A stretch of DNA of 64,000 bases, taken from positions 561,357-625,356 of the forward strand of contig NW_005200250.1 in the NCBI RefSeq assembly GCF_000372725.1. Reading direction: 5' to 3'. Below, in pieces: positions 31,406 to 40,935 of this stretch. Both the position numbers and the translations under genes were made by a program. The notes under the pieces were generated by a model that saw only the letters and a list, made by a program, of their open reading frames with translations, was not told the origin of the DNA and did not search any database. This DNA comes from Emiliania huxleyi CCMP1516 (lineage: Eukaryota > Haptophyta > Isochrysidales > Noelaerhabdaceae). Each line of letters starts with the position of its first letter. The stretch's first letter is position 1.

Positions 31406-32264
31406 AGAGTCCGGAGGTCCCGTCCGTCCCGTCTCGTGACCGTCTCCGTACCACCAAGACTCGACCTACAATCCCAGAGTCGGCCGCCGGGGCGGGCGTT
31501 TGCCCGCCCAGGACGCCCCGGCCGAACGGAACCGACCGCACCGTAGTTGACATTTTGGCCGCCAAGGCAGCCGCGTCCGATGCTCGCGTTAGTGTCAGCA
31601 CAAACAATCACAATGTCGCCGGACTGCCGTCGCGAGAGCACACAGGCGAGAGCGGTCTCATATTCGTCCTTTTCGGTGTCCGGGGCTGTCGAGATAGGCG
31701 CATACGACGCCACTTGAAACAGTCCCTGCTTCCTGCCAGCCGAATCTTCAACCTCCATACGCACTGCGATAACCCGCGGGCCTACGTCGTTGTGCACAAC
31801 GGCTCCAGCTGCTCGCCACGCAGCGACAGCCAGTGGCGAGAGCAGGATGCCGACTCCTTTTGAGCCGCGTCCGTTCTGTACAGCGGGTGCAGCGCCGAGG
31901 AAGACGAAGCCGTCCTCCTCAATCTCCTCCAGGCCCGTTCTCCACGTCTCCTGCAGCCCGGCAGAGAAGCCTGAGCGGTGTCGGAGAGCGTCGATAGCCT
32001 CGGTGAGAGCGCTGTCGGTCTTGAGCCCACGTGCGTTCTGCGAGTAGATGACATGAGTTGGGATCTTCCACCGCTGCACCCTCTGTGCACGCCCGTGGTG
32101 GACGCCAGGTGCCCGGCCGCAGCCGGGCTGGAGACGAGGCCCTCGCTTTCCAGACGAGCGACACTCGTGGGGTGTAGTGGCGTTGCTGAAGCGACCAGGA
32201 CCGTCAGACGGCCTCAAGTGCGCTTGCATATGGCAGCGCCACCCCCGCCGACGCGCTAGCAGCG
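31406..32264 (-). mobile_element. LINE retrotransposon, 5' part (APE-type endonuclease)
   Basis: The minus-strand frame reads 'HVIYSQNARGLKTDSALTEA', 'GLQETW', 'GSKGVGILLSPLAVAAW', 'VGPRVIAVRMEVED' and 'GDIVIVCADTNASIG'. These match the N-x-R-G-L, Q-E-T-W, G-x-G-I-L-x-S and G-D-x-N-A blocks of the apurinic endonuclease domain of LINE ORF2. The domain stops after 'NASIGRGCLGG', before its C-terminal His motif. It is probably the other half of the LINE at 28465-29212, in the same orientation. Confidence 0.75.
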
Positions 32265-33007
32265 CGCAGCCTCCATGCTTCGTCCTTGCATAACCAATAA
32301 ATAAAACGGACACCTCTCTACTGTGAGATGGGTATCCTTGCAGAGTACTGGAGAGAGAGATTTTTATGTCCCACCATGCAGAGCGCATCTCTCTCTCTGT
32401 TGTGCGAGGCGTAAACCGCGCCATTCGCTCTCACCTGGCAACCCTGTCTGCACGTCTCGCGCGCGCGTGAACAGGGCTCCAGGCCCCAAATGACGTGTGA
32501 GTGTTTTGAGTACTGGCAGAGAGAGATTTAAACAGATTTTTTGAAAACCAACAAGAAATTCACAAATTCTCTTCTCTTCTGCATGTCTCGCACCCAGGAA
32601 GAGCGATCGGGCAGGAGAGAAAGAAAAGCACGAGGACCCCAGGCGACATTCAATTTCCCGGCGCGAGGCTAGCGAGATAATTCCAAGCCGTGCCACTCTG
32701 CAGGGGAAACACTGTTGATTGCCCGGTCACGCGAATGGACTTTTGGACTCGTCCAAGCGTCGCTGCAGCGTGCAGCATGCTCCTGCAGCAGCGCCTCAAA
32801 TGCAGCGCGTGCCGGCAGAGCACAAGACACGGAGTGACTTCTCGGAGTTCCAGCTCAGAAGCCGTAAAGTGATTGCAGATACAGCATGTACGCATCCGAT
32901 CAGCTCCGACTAAAGCGCGTGGTCAGATATATTAGCCTCTTGCAACACGCTTGAGTTCACGCGCATCTCAAGGACCCCGCTGTGTACCCACCGTCGAAGT
33001 CGCGACA
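32265..33007. other. Interval without supported gene
   Basis: Contains two copies of a gagtactggagagagagattt-like segment (near 32345 and 32509), each preceded by a similar gtgagat/gtgag context. No convincing coding signal. Confidence 0.4.
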
Positions 33008-34210
33008 CTACGAGGGGCATCTCACCCAGGGCGCAGCTCCTTGAGCCACGTGAAAAGCAATCTTGCCGTGCCGATTGATTTTGGGCAGTCGCACCCGCAT
33101 TGGCGTGAGCCGCACAGGGAGGCGCTTGTGTGCGATTCGATGGCTGATGCGGCCCTCGCCGCTGTTGATTTGCCACTGCCAGCACGTCCCAGGACAAACG
33201 TTCCAAGTGTGTTCAGTCACCTCTGACTCTGCTGCGCGTGACGACAGGTTAGTCTCACCGGGCGGCACGGGTACGTGCACCGTCACTGCCGGGCTGCGGT
33301 TGGTCTTGGGCAGCACGCCGTCCTGTCCGAAGGCGTCCTGTCCGAAGGCGTGTGAGGCGAAAAAGGCATGCGCGAGGTTCGCCGGCACGATGCCAACCTG
33401 GTCGTCGAGGATGACGCACTCCTTGTTAGAAGTCTGGTTGTGCCCATCCTCACGCGCCTTTGCCACCGTAGTGGCAGCGGAGCCGCACAGCCGGCCGCCA
33501 GTGCCCGTGTACATGCCACACCGTAACCAGCTCATCATGTCAGTGCTCACCGCGACGTCGCCAATGACCAGGCGCGCTCGCAGAGCCAGCGCATCGGTGG
33601 GTAGCGCGGATGGCGGCGGCGCGTCTGCAAACCACTCGTGGTCGAAGCGCGTCCACAGGTAATGTGAAAATGTGCACTGAATTAGCGCTCCGTCGTGCTG
33701 CTGCTGCTGCTGCTGCTGCCACTCTTGCGCGGCTTCGAAGCACAGCGTCTGGCGGTGGGTGAGCGATCTGGCTTTCGAGATGCTCGTCGCCACGCGCACC
33801 TGAAGTCGATTGAGAATGTTGGCAGGCAGCTGCTCCACCTTGCTGTTGGCACAGATGAACGTGTCCACGGCAGCGGTCGCATTGTTCGTCAGCGGCCGGA
33901 CGACGTGACGTTCGTGCGACAGCCAGTGCGAGCTCACAATGAACGAGTGAAAAGCAGGAGCGTCGAGCTCACCGACAATCATCACTGCAACGCGATGGCT
34001 GGGGCAGGTGGACGACGCCCAAAGCCCTGAGGCATTCGGTCGGATCTCCGTGTGCGGCACGGAAACGCGACGGGGCATCGGAAGTGCGAGGAGGCGCTGC
34101 AGCCCATGCTGTAGTTCGTCCGTCCTCCGCCCTGCTTGGTTGTGATCTGTGATCGGGGGGGCTGTCTGTGCGGGGGGTGCCCTCCCACCCACCGTCACCT
34201 CACCAACCAA
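33008..34210 (-). CDS. Uncharacterised glycosyltransferase-like protein
   Basis: A 400-residue ORF. The ordered core is 'HRVAVMIVGELDAPAFHSFI', 'DTFICANSKVEQLPANILNR', 'LQVRVATSISKARSLTHRQT', 'QCTFSHYLWTRFDHEWF', 'ALRARLVIGDVAVSTDMMSW' and 'CVILDDQVGIVPANLAHAFF'. The 'tRxD' block followed about 50-60 residues later by 'DDQ(v/f)' and a bound-sugar-like helix is typical of large algal families annotated only as glycosyltransferase-like or unknown. A CAG-repeat-coded poly-Gln tract (33700-33720) lies in the middle. The C-terminal 100 residues show 'NVCPGTCWQWQINSGEGRI' with paired Cys. No signal anchor is visible at this start, so a 5' exon may be missing. It is distantly similar in layout to the gene at 61627-62742. 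Confidence 0.55.
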   Translation of the reverse strand: MVGEVTVGGRAPPAQTAPPITDHNQAGRRTDELQHGLQRLLALPMPRRVSVPHTEIRPNASGLWASSTCPSHRVAVMIVGELDAPAFHSFIVSSHWLSHERHVVRPLTNNATAAVDTFICANSKVEQLPANILNRLQVRVATSISKARSLTHRQTLCFEAAQEWQQQQQQQHDGALIQCTFSHYLWTRFDHEWFADAPPPSALPTDALALRARLVIGDVAVSTDMMSWLRCGMYTGTGGRLCGSAATTVAKAREDGHNQTSNKECVILDDQVGIVPANLAHAFFASHAFGQDAFGQDGVLPKTNRSPAVTVHVPVPPGETNLSSRAAESEVTEHTWNVCPGTCWQWQINSGEGRISHRIAHKRLPVRLTPMRVRLPKINRHGKIAFHVAQGAAPWVRCPS

Positions 34211-34462
34211 CCAGCGTCCCGGTGAGTACCGATCAGAGCTTCCTCAGACGATGCTTGTCATCAAATAAAATCGCAGCCGCAGTCAAACTATTTCAGGAGC
34301 CGTGGATGGAGACGCTGCCCTCGGCATGGGGCTGGCTTGGAACGCCAGGCATCAGGCCCAGTTCGCCGCGTTTTCTACTTCTTCGAACACGTGTCTCGCA
34401 TCTGTGATGAGCGTCTGACTGTCACTGTGCCACCCGGGTTGTGCTTTATATGTGTCTATGCT

Positions 34463-34555
34463 TGCACTTGGAGCACTTGGAGTGCAGTCATCAGCCTCAC
34501 ATCCAGGGGACCAGGGGGCAAAGAAGCACACCCAGCGGGCCAGATGATCGCTTGT
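34463..34555 (+). repeat. Family A dispersed repeat
   Basis: Has tgcacttggagcacttggag, tgcagtcatcagcctcacat, then gcacacccagcgggccagat. The ggccgggg core is replaced by gggaccaggggg. Confidence 0.85.
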
Positions 34556-34900
34556 TTTTTTTAATGAACTCGGGGGCACGGGACGCGGCACAAACGGGAA
34601 ACACGGGGGGGTTGCACGTAGTGACGCAAGGGAGTCTAGGCGACGGTGGCGTCCTCCGACGCCGCGGCGAGCCTGAGCTCGGCTTGTTTTTGTCTATGCT
34701 TATGCGTCTAGCGTCCGGGGTTGTGTTTTTGTGTGAAGAGCTTAGGAGAGGTTTTCCCTCGCCTTCCCTCCCCCTGTGTCTTTGCGATTTCGGGTTGTGG
34801 TACCCGGGGTTTGTGCGTTTACGTGAAGAGCGTCTCGGGGACCCGGGTTGTGCGTTTATGTGAACAGCGTCTCTCCTCGAAAAAAAAACACAATATTTAT

Positions 34901-34908
34901 GTGTCTGG
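34901..34908 (+). repeat. 8-bp target-site duplication, left copy
   Basis: GTGTCTGG directly precedes the left inverted repeat. The second copy is at 35809-35816. Confidence 0.8.
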
Positions 34909-35808
34909 ACTAGGGGGTTATACACTCTCTGAGGCCTCAGACCCCCCTCTGAGGACGGGTCGGACCCCTGCCTTGGCGGCACAGAGGGTTTGACTCTGAC
35001 TCTGTGCCGCCTCTGTGGCCTCTCTTGGCTGATTTTGGCCTCAGAGGGTCCCCGGCCGAGGGTCTGTCTTGGCGCGGCACAGAGGGCGTTGACCTCAGAG
35101 GGTAGCCCCCTCCCTCTCGGCAGACAGAGGCGAGTCGCGAGAGCCCCGGGCGGAGGCCGGAGCGCCTAGCCCTCCACGAACGGCGCTGACCAGGGAGGGC
35201 GGGGAGGGGGCGGAAGCAGCGAGCATGACTAAGGCGCTACTCTACGCTTGCTGCTGCTGCAGGCTCGCCCACAGCGCCCGCGCCGACCCCTGCGCGACAG
35301 CTTCGCGCGGCCAGCGCGCAGCGGCGCCGCCGACCCGTCAACTTGAGTGAGGATGTGCTTGGAGCGGCCGCCCGAGGAGGAGGTAGTGATCTCCACATCC
35401 GCCCCCTGCTCCAGCTTGGCCATGAGGCGCCGCGGCGTCCTAGTGAACTCGAACTTGAGGTATCCGAAACCAATGGAAGCTGGGCCTGCTGGGGGGGGGG
35501 TTCTCTCTGCTTGGCTGGGGGGGGTTCTCTCTGCTTGGTGGGGGATCACGACAGACTTGAAATACCGCTGAAAACTCCCTCTGAGGAGCGGCCTCGCGGG
35601 GCTTGCCTTGGCGTCTCAGAGGGTCCCCGTAGCCTCAGAGGCTGCGCCGAGAGAGGCTGGCTTGGCGGCACAGGCCTTCAGAGGGTCGGCCCAGGCACCC
35701 TCTGAGCCGCTCGTGGATGGCCTCTCTTGGCACAGAGGGTACCCTCTGAGACGAGCAGATCTGGGCCCCCTTGCCTCAGACCCCCCCCCTCTGATACAAC
35801 CCCCTAGT
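34909..35808. mobile_element. 900-bp non-autonomous TIR element (hAT-like), possibly carrying a gene fragment
   Basis: The left end ACTAGGGGGTT and right end AACCCCCTAGT are perfect 11-bp terminal inverted repeats, with imperfect extension into ctctgagg-rich DNA. Perfect 8-bp GTGTCTGG duplications flank it. An 8-bp duplication is typical of hAT (and P) transposons, although the TIR does not start with the usual CA. The interior has many copies of cctcagagggt in both orientations. It also has a central non-repetitive part (35230-35500) whose minus strand reads 'GYLKFEFTRTPRRLMAKLEQ' then 'GADVEITTSSSGGRSKHIL', which looks like a captured host exon. No transposase is present. An alternative reading is a 9-bp duplication with TIR CTAGGGGGTT. 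Confidence 0.8.
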
Positions 35809-36964
35809 GTGTCTGGTCGCGCTGAATGAAAACGCGACGGCGCAGGCCGCGCGCCTTCGCACCGCCACCGTGCCGCGGCCGCTCAACTTCTCCTTTGTAT
35901 ATGATCCGCTCGACGCCGACATGCACCGGATGCAGAAGCACCGCGGCATCGTCGAGCCCGCGCTGACACGAGTGTGGCACGAGCTGACGTGGCAGTGTTG
36001 CCGGCAGGAGAACGGGCTCGCGATCGACGTCGGCGGAAACTACGGCTGGTACGCGCTGCTGTCGGCGACCATCGGCTGTGAGGTGATCACCTTTGAGCCG
36101 GTGCCCGCGCACGTTGCGATCATGCGGAAGGCGTTGAGTCTCAACCCGAAGCTGGCAGGGCGCGTCCAGATCCACCGCGCGGTTGTCTACGACACGCAGG
36201 GCGTCTACAATATCAGCGTACCGGTCGCGATGACAACGGACGAGGAGCCGAATGGCACGCTGAAGACGCTCGGCATGACGGGCATGTCCGGCCGCTATGG
36301 CGTGCTCAAGCGCAATCCCAACGACGCCGAGCCGGGTGGCGCGTACGCGGTGACGGCGCCCTCGCTGCGCATCGATGACGTGCTGGCGGCGGCCGACGCG
36401 TCGCACGACGGCGGTCGCGGCCGCGCGCCGCGCCCGGTATATATGCTTAAGGTGGATGTCGAGGGCTATGAGCCGCAGGTGATGCGCACCGCGAAGCGCA
36501 CGCTCGACTCGGGACGCGTGCGCGCGGTGCAGCTCGAGATCAACCGCATGTACACGCGCGCCGGGGTGCGCCAGAACTCGCACACCGTCGAGATGCTCGA
36601 CGACCTCGAGACGCGCGGCTTCGCCATGCGGCAGGTCCCCGGCTGCCCCTTCGCCGCGCGCGTCGGCGGGCCGTGCGTGGACGCCGCCGATGCGGCGATT
36701 GTCGACGTGGGCTGGAAGCGATGGCAGGAGGCGCCCTCCTTTTGGAACCAACTCGCGCCCTTCCCCTCCAATCGCAGCCGATTGTTGTCGCTCCGCCACC
36801 GACGCGCAAAGTCGCGCGAGCGGAGCATCTTTGTGCACTTTAACGAGACGACGCGCTGGGCGGGGCCCGTGAGCGCGATGGAGCGGGCCTTCCGTAACGA
36901 CATCCTCAGCAGGAGCTCCAACCTCGCCGGAATCGGCCCCGCCCACCAAAGACAGAAAAAATAA
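35807..36964 (+). CDS. FkbM-family methyltransferase, 5' end disrupted by TIR element
   Basis: The conserved domain is a class I SAM methyltransferase of the FkbM type: 'AIDVGGNYGWYALLSATIG', 'EVITFEPVPAHVAIMRKAL', then 'VTAPSLRIDDVL' and 'VYMLKVDVEGYEPQVMRTAK', with the KxDxEG block. Such enzymes usually O-methylate sugars or small molecules. The C-terminal 150 residues are less conserved ('VQLEINRMYTR', 'WNQLAPFPSNRS'). There is no ATG at the left end: the frame enters from the transposon TIR, an in-frame stop lies at 35792-35794, and the first ATG is at 35921. In the flank left of the element the codon directly before the duplicated target is ATG (34899-34901), so the insertion appears to have separated the start codon from the gene. 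N-terminal targeting sequence, if any, is lost or in an upstream exon. Confidence 0.75.
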   Translation: MCLVALNENATAQAARLRTATVPRPLNFSFVYDPLDADMHRMQKHRGIVEPALTRVWHELTWQCCRQENGLAIDVGGNYGWYALLSATIGCEVITFEPVPAHVAIMRKALSLNPKLAGRVQIHRAVVYDTQGVYNISVPVAMTTDEEPNGTLKTLGMTGMSGRYGVLKRNPNDAEPGGAYAVTAPSLRIDDVLAAADASHDGGRGRAPRPVYMLKVDVEGYEPQVMRTAKRTLDSGRVRAVQLEINRMYTRAGVRQNSHTVEMLDDLETRGFAMRQVPGCPFAARVGGPCVDAADAAIVDVGWKRWQEAPSFWNQLAPFPSNRSRLLSLRHRRAKSRERSIFVHFNETTRWAGPVSAMERAFRNDILSRSSNLAGIGPAHQRQKK

Positions 36965-37389
36965 ACCGAACTTCTTTTTACCCCTGGGGGGCCCTGCCTT
37001 ACAATCATGTAGCTTTTTCCACATTCCAGGAGGAGGAGCGTCGCGAGCGAACTCAAACGGCTGGCCCAGCCCAATCTATAAGCACACCGGTAACGGGTAA
37101 GGTTCCTCGTGATGACATCATGTCATGATGGGGCTCATGCCGCCACTTTCGGAGGGCAGACCCTGCCAGGCCCCTCTAGAACCCCAGGAAGGCCCCCAGG
37201 TCGCAGGTCCAGAGGTGTGGCCTAGGGCATCAGAAGGGACCAAGAGGAGTCTCCAGTCTGAGCCATAGAGAGCCCATGTCTTTGCCCCCGGTGCCCGGAA
37301 GGTCGCGCGTTCAAATGCCCGGAACGGCCGTCTCGCTCGTAGCCCGATCCCGAGCGAGCATCCGCGATCCGCGGCCCGTGGGCGCGCCT

Positions 37390-37455
37390 CTTTCTTAGTC
37401 CGCCCGGGGCCCTGGATGTGAGGCTGCCGACCGCACTCCAAGTGCTCCACAAGTA
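37390..37455 (-). repeat. Family A dispersed repeat, reverse orientation
   Basis: On the minus strand it reads gtggagcacttggagtgcgg, then cctcacatccagggccccgg. It directly abuts the start of the next family B copy. Confidence 0.75.
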
Positions 37456-37465
37456 CCGAAGCGAA

Positions 37466-37640
37466 GGGAGGGATGGGAGGAGGGCACCCCACGCCGCCAC
37501 CACACACAGGGATTTTAAGGAGAAGGAGTGTTTGGTGCTAGCCGTCGCCCACCCTTTGGGCGTCTGCCTCTTCACCTATGCGACCTATCTGCTATCTCTC
37601 TTCGCAGTCTCTCGCCAATTCAATTCTCGGTTCTCGCAGC
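37466..37640 (+). repeat. Family B dispersed repeat, long copy
   Basis: Has gagggatgggaggagggcac, cacacagggattttaagg, gtgctagccgtcgcccaccc, gggcgtctgcctctt and tatctctcttcgcagtctct. A reversed segment (gtacctgtgttagtgccagt) follows at 37786-37805. Confidence 0.85.
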
Positions 37641-38204
37641 GACCTTCATGCCACACAGTCTTTCCACTCTCGTCGTTCTTTCTCCTGCCGTTTCATCCTC
37701 TGACAACTCATCGCTCTCCTGATCCCCTGGCTCGAAAGGAGTGGGAAGCCCACGAAGCCCGTTTTCTTTTAGCGGCTCCCGTGGTGTACCTGTGTTAGTG
37801 CCAGTGCGCGCCAGTCCCTTCTCCCTTGCCTCGTGTATGTAATAAAGAAAGAAAACAGAGATCAAAGCGCAAAGGAGGCTCGTGTAAAGGTGTAATAATA
37901 AAACAAATAAAGAAATAAAGAAGGGCAGGCTCCGGCTCAGGTCAGAGCCCAGCGACTCGTCGGTTGGGTGTAAACGGGCATTGCCTGTGGTCTTCAACGC
38001 ACAAAGGGTGTGAATAGAGCTCTCTTAATCCTTCTGAGCACGAAGACCACTCGAACTCTTCTGCAGACTCTAGTGTTTCCGGTTTTCATAAGCTGTGAAT
38101 AGTTATGCGCCCGCCGCAGCCCGCCCTATTCACCTGGGTTTCGCGCCACGGGCCACGAGAGCGCGCCCGGTGTCGGGCTGTCTGCATACAGACGTCTCGT
38201 CGCC

Positions 38205-38723
38205 GTGGCCGACGCATGGCTGGTCCGACGTGTGGAGGAGTTTGACCTCAGCCAGGCCGTCGGTGTCGGCGGGCTGACGGCGGCCGCCGGAATCGCGATT
38301 CGCTCTGCCAGCTGCCAGCAGCCTCGTGTCGCCGCTCTCGTTGGCGCAGCAGCAGCGATTGACCTTTGCGCCGTCGCTCGACGGCGTCACCGCCCATCCG
38401 ACCCGCGCAGCTCCTGCAGCTGCTGCAGCTCCTGCTGTCAGTCTTCTGCTCTCACGCACCTCACTCGCCGCGCGCGGATTGTGCGCCGCGCCAAGCAGGA
38501 CACGTGCTCATGCAAACAATGCGAGAACTTGGTTGCGCCGCTTAGTGGCGGCGCTGCTTTAGAGGAAGCGGCAGCGTGGGAAGCAAAGCAGATGGAGGCG
38601 GCGCGGCATGTCAAGGAGCTGCTGCTGGCGGAGGTTGAGCGGCTAAGTGCAGCAAGGGCCCAAGGGCAAGAAGGGCAAGAAGAAGAAGAAGAATGTTGGC
38701 GTGGGCGATACGGGCGCCGCTAG
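38205..38723 (+). CDS. Hypothetical ORF
   Basis: A 172-residue ORF starting 'MADAWLVRRVEEFDLSQAV'. It has a hydrophobic stretch, Cys-rich 'SCSCCSSCC', then the helical 'EEAAAWEAKQMEAARHVKEL'. An overlapping frame near 38650-38770 ends in a Lys-rich 'KGPKGKKGKKKKKN' and 'RLNEECCAVRELVASS', which could be the true end of a spliced product. I do not recognise it; it may be chance. Confidence 0.25.
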   Translation: MADAWLVRRVEEFDLSQAVGVGGLTAAAGIAIRSASCQQPRVAALVGAAAAIDLCAVARRRHRPSDPRSSCSCCSSCCQSSALTHLTRRARIVRRAKQDTCSCKQCENLVAPLSGGAALEEAAAWEAKQMEAARHVKELLLAEVERLSAARAQGQEGQEEEEECWRGRYGRR

Positions 38724-39940
38724 GCTCAACGAGGAGTGCTGTGCAGTTAGAGAGCTCGTAGCGAGCTCGATTTTGATGAGAATTTGATGAGAAATATCTC
38801 AATTTTGAGCAAAAATCGCCAAAAAAAATCGGCGCCTGCGGCGGGCCAGCCTCCGGCGGCGCCTGCGGCGGGCCGCTGCCCAGACCCCGTTTACACCCGA
38901 GCTATGCCCCACGACCTGAGCCGGAGCCGCACGCCAACCAGGGGTGGGAGAAGGACAAGGTGCCCACCTGCACGAAAAAGAAAGAAAGAAAGGCGACAAA
39001 AACCAAACGAGGGATGGGGGAGGAGGACAGGGTCCCCAGAAAGAAAGAATTTTACAACAAAACTCCCTCGCACAACACTGGGCACGGGACTGGCGCGCAC
39101 TGGCACTAACACAAAGAAAGAAAGAAAACAGACAAGCCAAGGGAGGGATGGGAGGACGGCACGCCGCCACCACACAGGGATTTTAAGGAGAGGTGTGTGA
39201 TGCGCTAGCCGTCGCCCACCCTAGGGAGTCTGCCTCTTCCTATCTCTCTTCGCAGTCTCTCGCCGCTTCTCGCTGCAACCTTCATGCCACCTCGCGGTCG
39301 TCCCACTCTCGTCGTTCTCTCCCTTGTCACTTCCTCCTCTGTCGCGTCGTTCCCTTCTGCCTCGTCCTGCGACGCCGCCGCCTGCCGGTCCCTTGTTCTC
39401 GCGGCTTCTTTCGCCTTTCGGCGCACGCAACGCCGCGCCCCGGCCCTCGCCGAGCCGCTGGAATGGTCCGCCGCCGTCGGCGTTCGCCGCCGCCGCGGCC
39501 CAGGCCGCCGCGGTCAGCGCCGCGCCCTGACCGACAAACGCGCACAGCGGATCCGGCATCTGGCCCACCGCCTCCCTCGCCCCGTGGTGGCCAGACCCTC
39601 CTCCACCCCTTGTGCAATCGCGCTTGTTACGCCTGATCGCATCATCGATTCATTATCTTACGTCCGTCCCGCCGCCCGCCGCGCGGCCAGACTCCACATC
39701 ACATAATTGTAAACGAACATTGATGGGAAGGCGAAACACAGTCCGACCAACGACTGGGACACCAACGCGGTATGGGTGGACGCTAGACGGGCGATGACGG
39801 TCACACAGGAGCGACACACAGAACCACAAGACAAGACACTCAGCCGAACTGACTGCCAGGTCCCAACCTGTACGTGAGCGAAAAATTCTTTCGCTGCCGC
39901 ATTTCGCAAGCGGAGATCTTCTGGCTTCTCTCTCAGATAC
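38724..39940. other. Interval with family B repeat and weak ORFs
   Basis: After the family B copy (39066-39300) several overlapping Arg/Pro-rich ORFs run to about 39700, none with a recognisable domain. The remainder is the 5' region of the lumenal protein gene. Confidence 0.4.
39066..39300 (+). repeat. Family B dispersed repeat, most complete copy
   Basis: In order: cacaacactgggcacgggac, actggcgcgcactggcacta, aaagaaagaaagaaaacag, gggatgggaggacggcacgc, cacacagggattttaagg, gctagccgtcgcccacccta, tatctctcttcgcagtctct and ccttcatgccacct. It serves as the reference for the other copies. Confidence 0.9.
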
Positions 39941-40537
39941 ATGCTTGCCGCCGCCACCGTCGCTGCTTCTGCGCTCGTCTGCTCGCCGGGCCTGACGCCC
40001 ATGGCGGTGCAGGTCCGCGCGCCGGCGCCGGTCGTCATGGCTGCCGAGACCTCGCGCCGCGACCTCCTCTCGACCGTCGCGGCGGCGGGCGCGGCTGCGC
40101 TCGCCCCAGCGGCCGCCTTTGCGGATGGCGCTGCGTCGAAGAACACGCGCGAGAAGGTCTTCATCCAGCAGGGCTCGCGTGTGTGGCGTTTGCAGAGCGC
40201 CGACGCCGCGACGATTCTCTCGGAGAAGAATGCCTTCAAGATCTTTGCGGAGGGCGCCTACGCCGGCCTCAAGGAGAAGAAGCCCCTCTCCAAGGAGCTG
40301 AACGCGCTGGGCGACAAGGCGGTCAAGGCGGCCAAGGCGGGCGACTCGTCGGGAGCGCAGGCGGCCGTCAAGGAGTTTGTGGCGCTGGCGAAGATCACCA
40401 AGGAGCAGGACACGGTCAAGGGCGGCTCCTTCAACCCGAAGCAGCGCCGCAACGCGGGCGACCCGCCGACGGAGGCGATCGAGGGTCAGATGGGCACCGA
40501 GGTCGGCGCGCTGTACGGCAACATGAAGCTCAAGTAG
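39941..40537 (+). CDS. Thylakoid-lumen protein, PsbQ/Psb31-like photosystem II extrinsic protein
   Basis: An intronless 198-residue precursor. It has a two-part targeting sequence: a hydrophobic leader ('MLAAATVAASALVCSPG'), a Pro/Ala-rich region, then the twin-arginine lumenal signal 'SRRDLLSTVAAAGAAALAPA' ending at 'AAFADG' (likely cleavage after AFA). The mature part (about 130 residues) is mostly helical, 'DAATILSEKNAFKIFAEG', 'LSKELNALGDKAVKAAKAGD' and 'AQAAVKEFVALAKI', as in the four-helix PsbQ/Psb31 group. It closes with 'SFNPKQRRNAGDPPTEAIE' and 'QMGTEVGALYGNM', a Pro/Asn-rich tail I associate with diatom and haptophyte Psb31-type proteins. The lumenal location is well supported; the exact subunit name is less so. 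Confidence 0.65.
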   Translation: MLAAATVAASALVCSPGLTPMAVQVRAPAPVVMAAETSRRDLLSTVAAAGAAALAPAAAFADGAASKNTREKVFIQQGSRVWRLQSADAATILSEKNAFKIFAEGAYAGLKEKKPLSKELNALGDKAVKAAKAGDSSGAQAAVKEFVALAKITKEQDTVKGGSFNPKQRRNAGDPPTEAIEGQMGTEVGALYGNMKLK

Positions 40538-40935
40538 ACTGCCCGACCGGCCGACCGGCGGCCGATGGGCGCGGCGTGGACAGCCGCGCCGCGGCCGGCG
40601 TATGCCAAACGGAAGAGAGTGAACGCGCAGGCAGAGATGAGTGCCGCGGCACAGCCCCGCGGTGCGACTGTGGTTAGCCTACGAACGAGTCGTGGCGACT
40701 CCCTTTCTCAGTGTTCGGCTGGTTCGGCCCTCGCCGCTCGCCCCGCTCTCGTGTGTGCCTCTCCGGCCTACACGCTCCAGCAGATTCTGTGTAGTGCCGG
40801 CGCAAGAAGAGAGAGCGCGGCGTCGTCTCCCTCTCAGTCCTCCACGAAACACGTCCCTTCGGCATTTCTCCCCTGCACAAGACGGTCGGCTGGCAACCTC
40901 TCGCGTCTAGTCCCCGGGCGTAGATGTGGGCGTAG

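Larger units (their letters stand above)
34211..34908. other. Interval with a family A repeat and short tandem duplications
   Basis: Includes the family A copy at 34463-34555. At 34730-34880 there are three copies of a tgcgtttatgtgaagagcgtct-like unit (best at 34817, 34853). It ends at the left target-site copy of the TIR element. Confidence 0.6.
36965..38204. other. Repeat-rich interval
   Basis: Contains a short palindrome at 37110-37126 (gatgacatcatgtcatg), an inverted family A copy, a long family B copy and poly-A/T-rich tracts at 37840-37925. No gene is supported. Confidence 0.5.
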
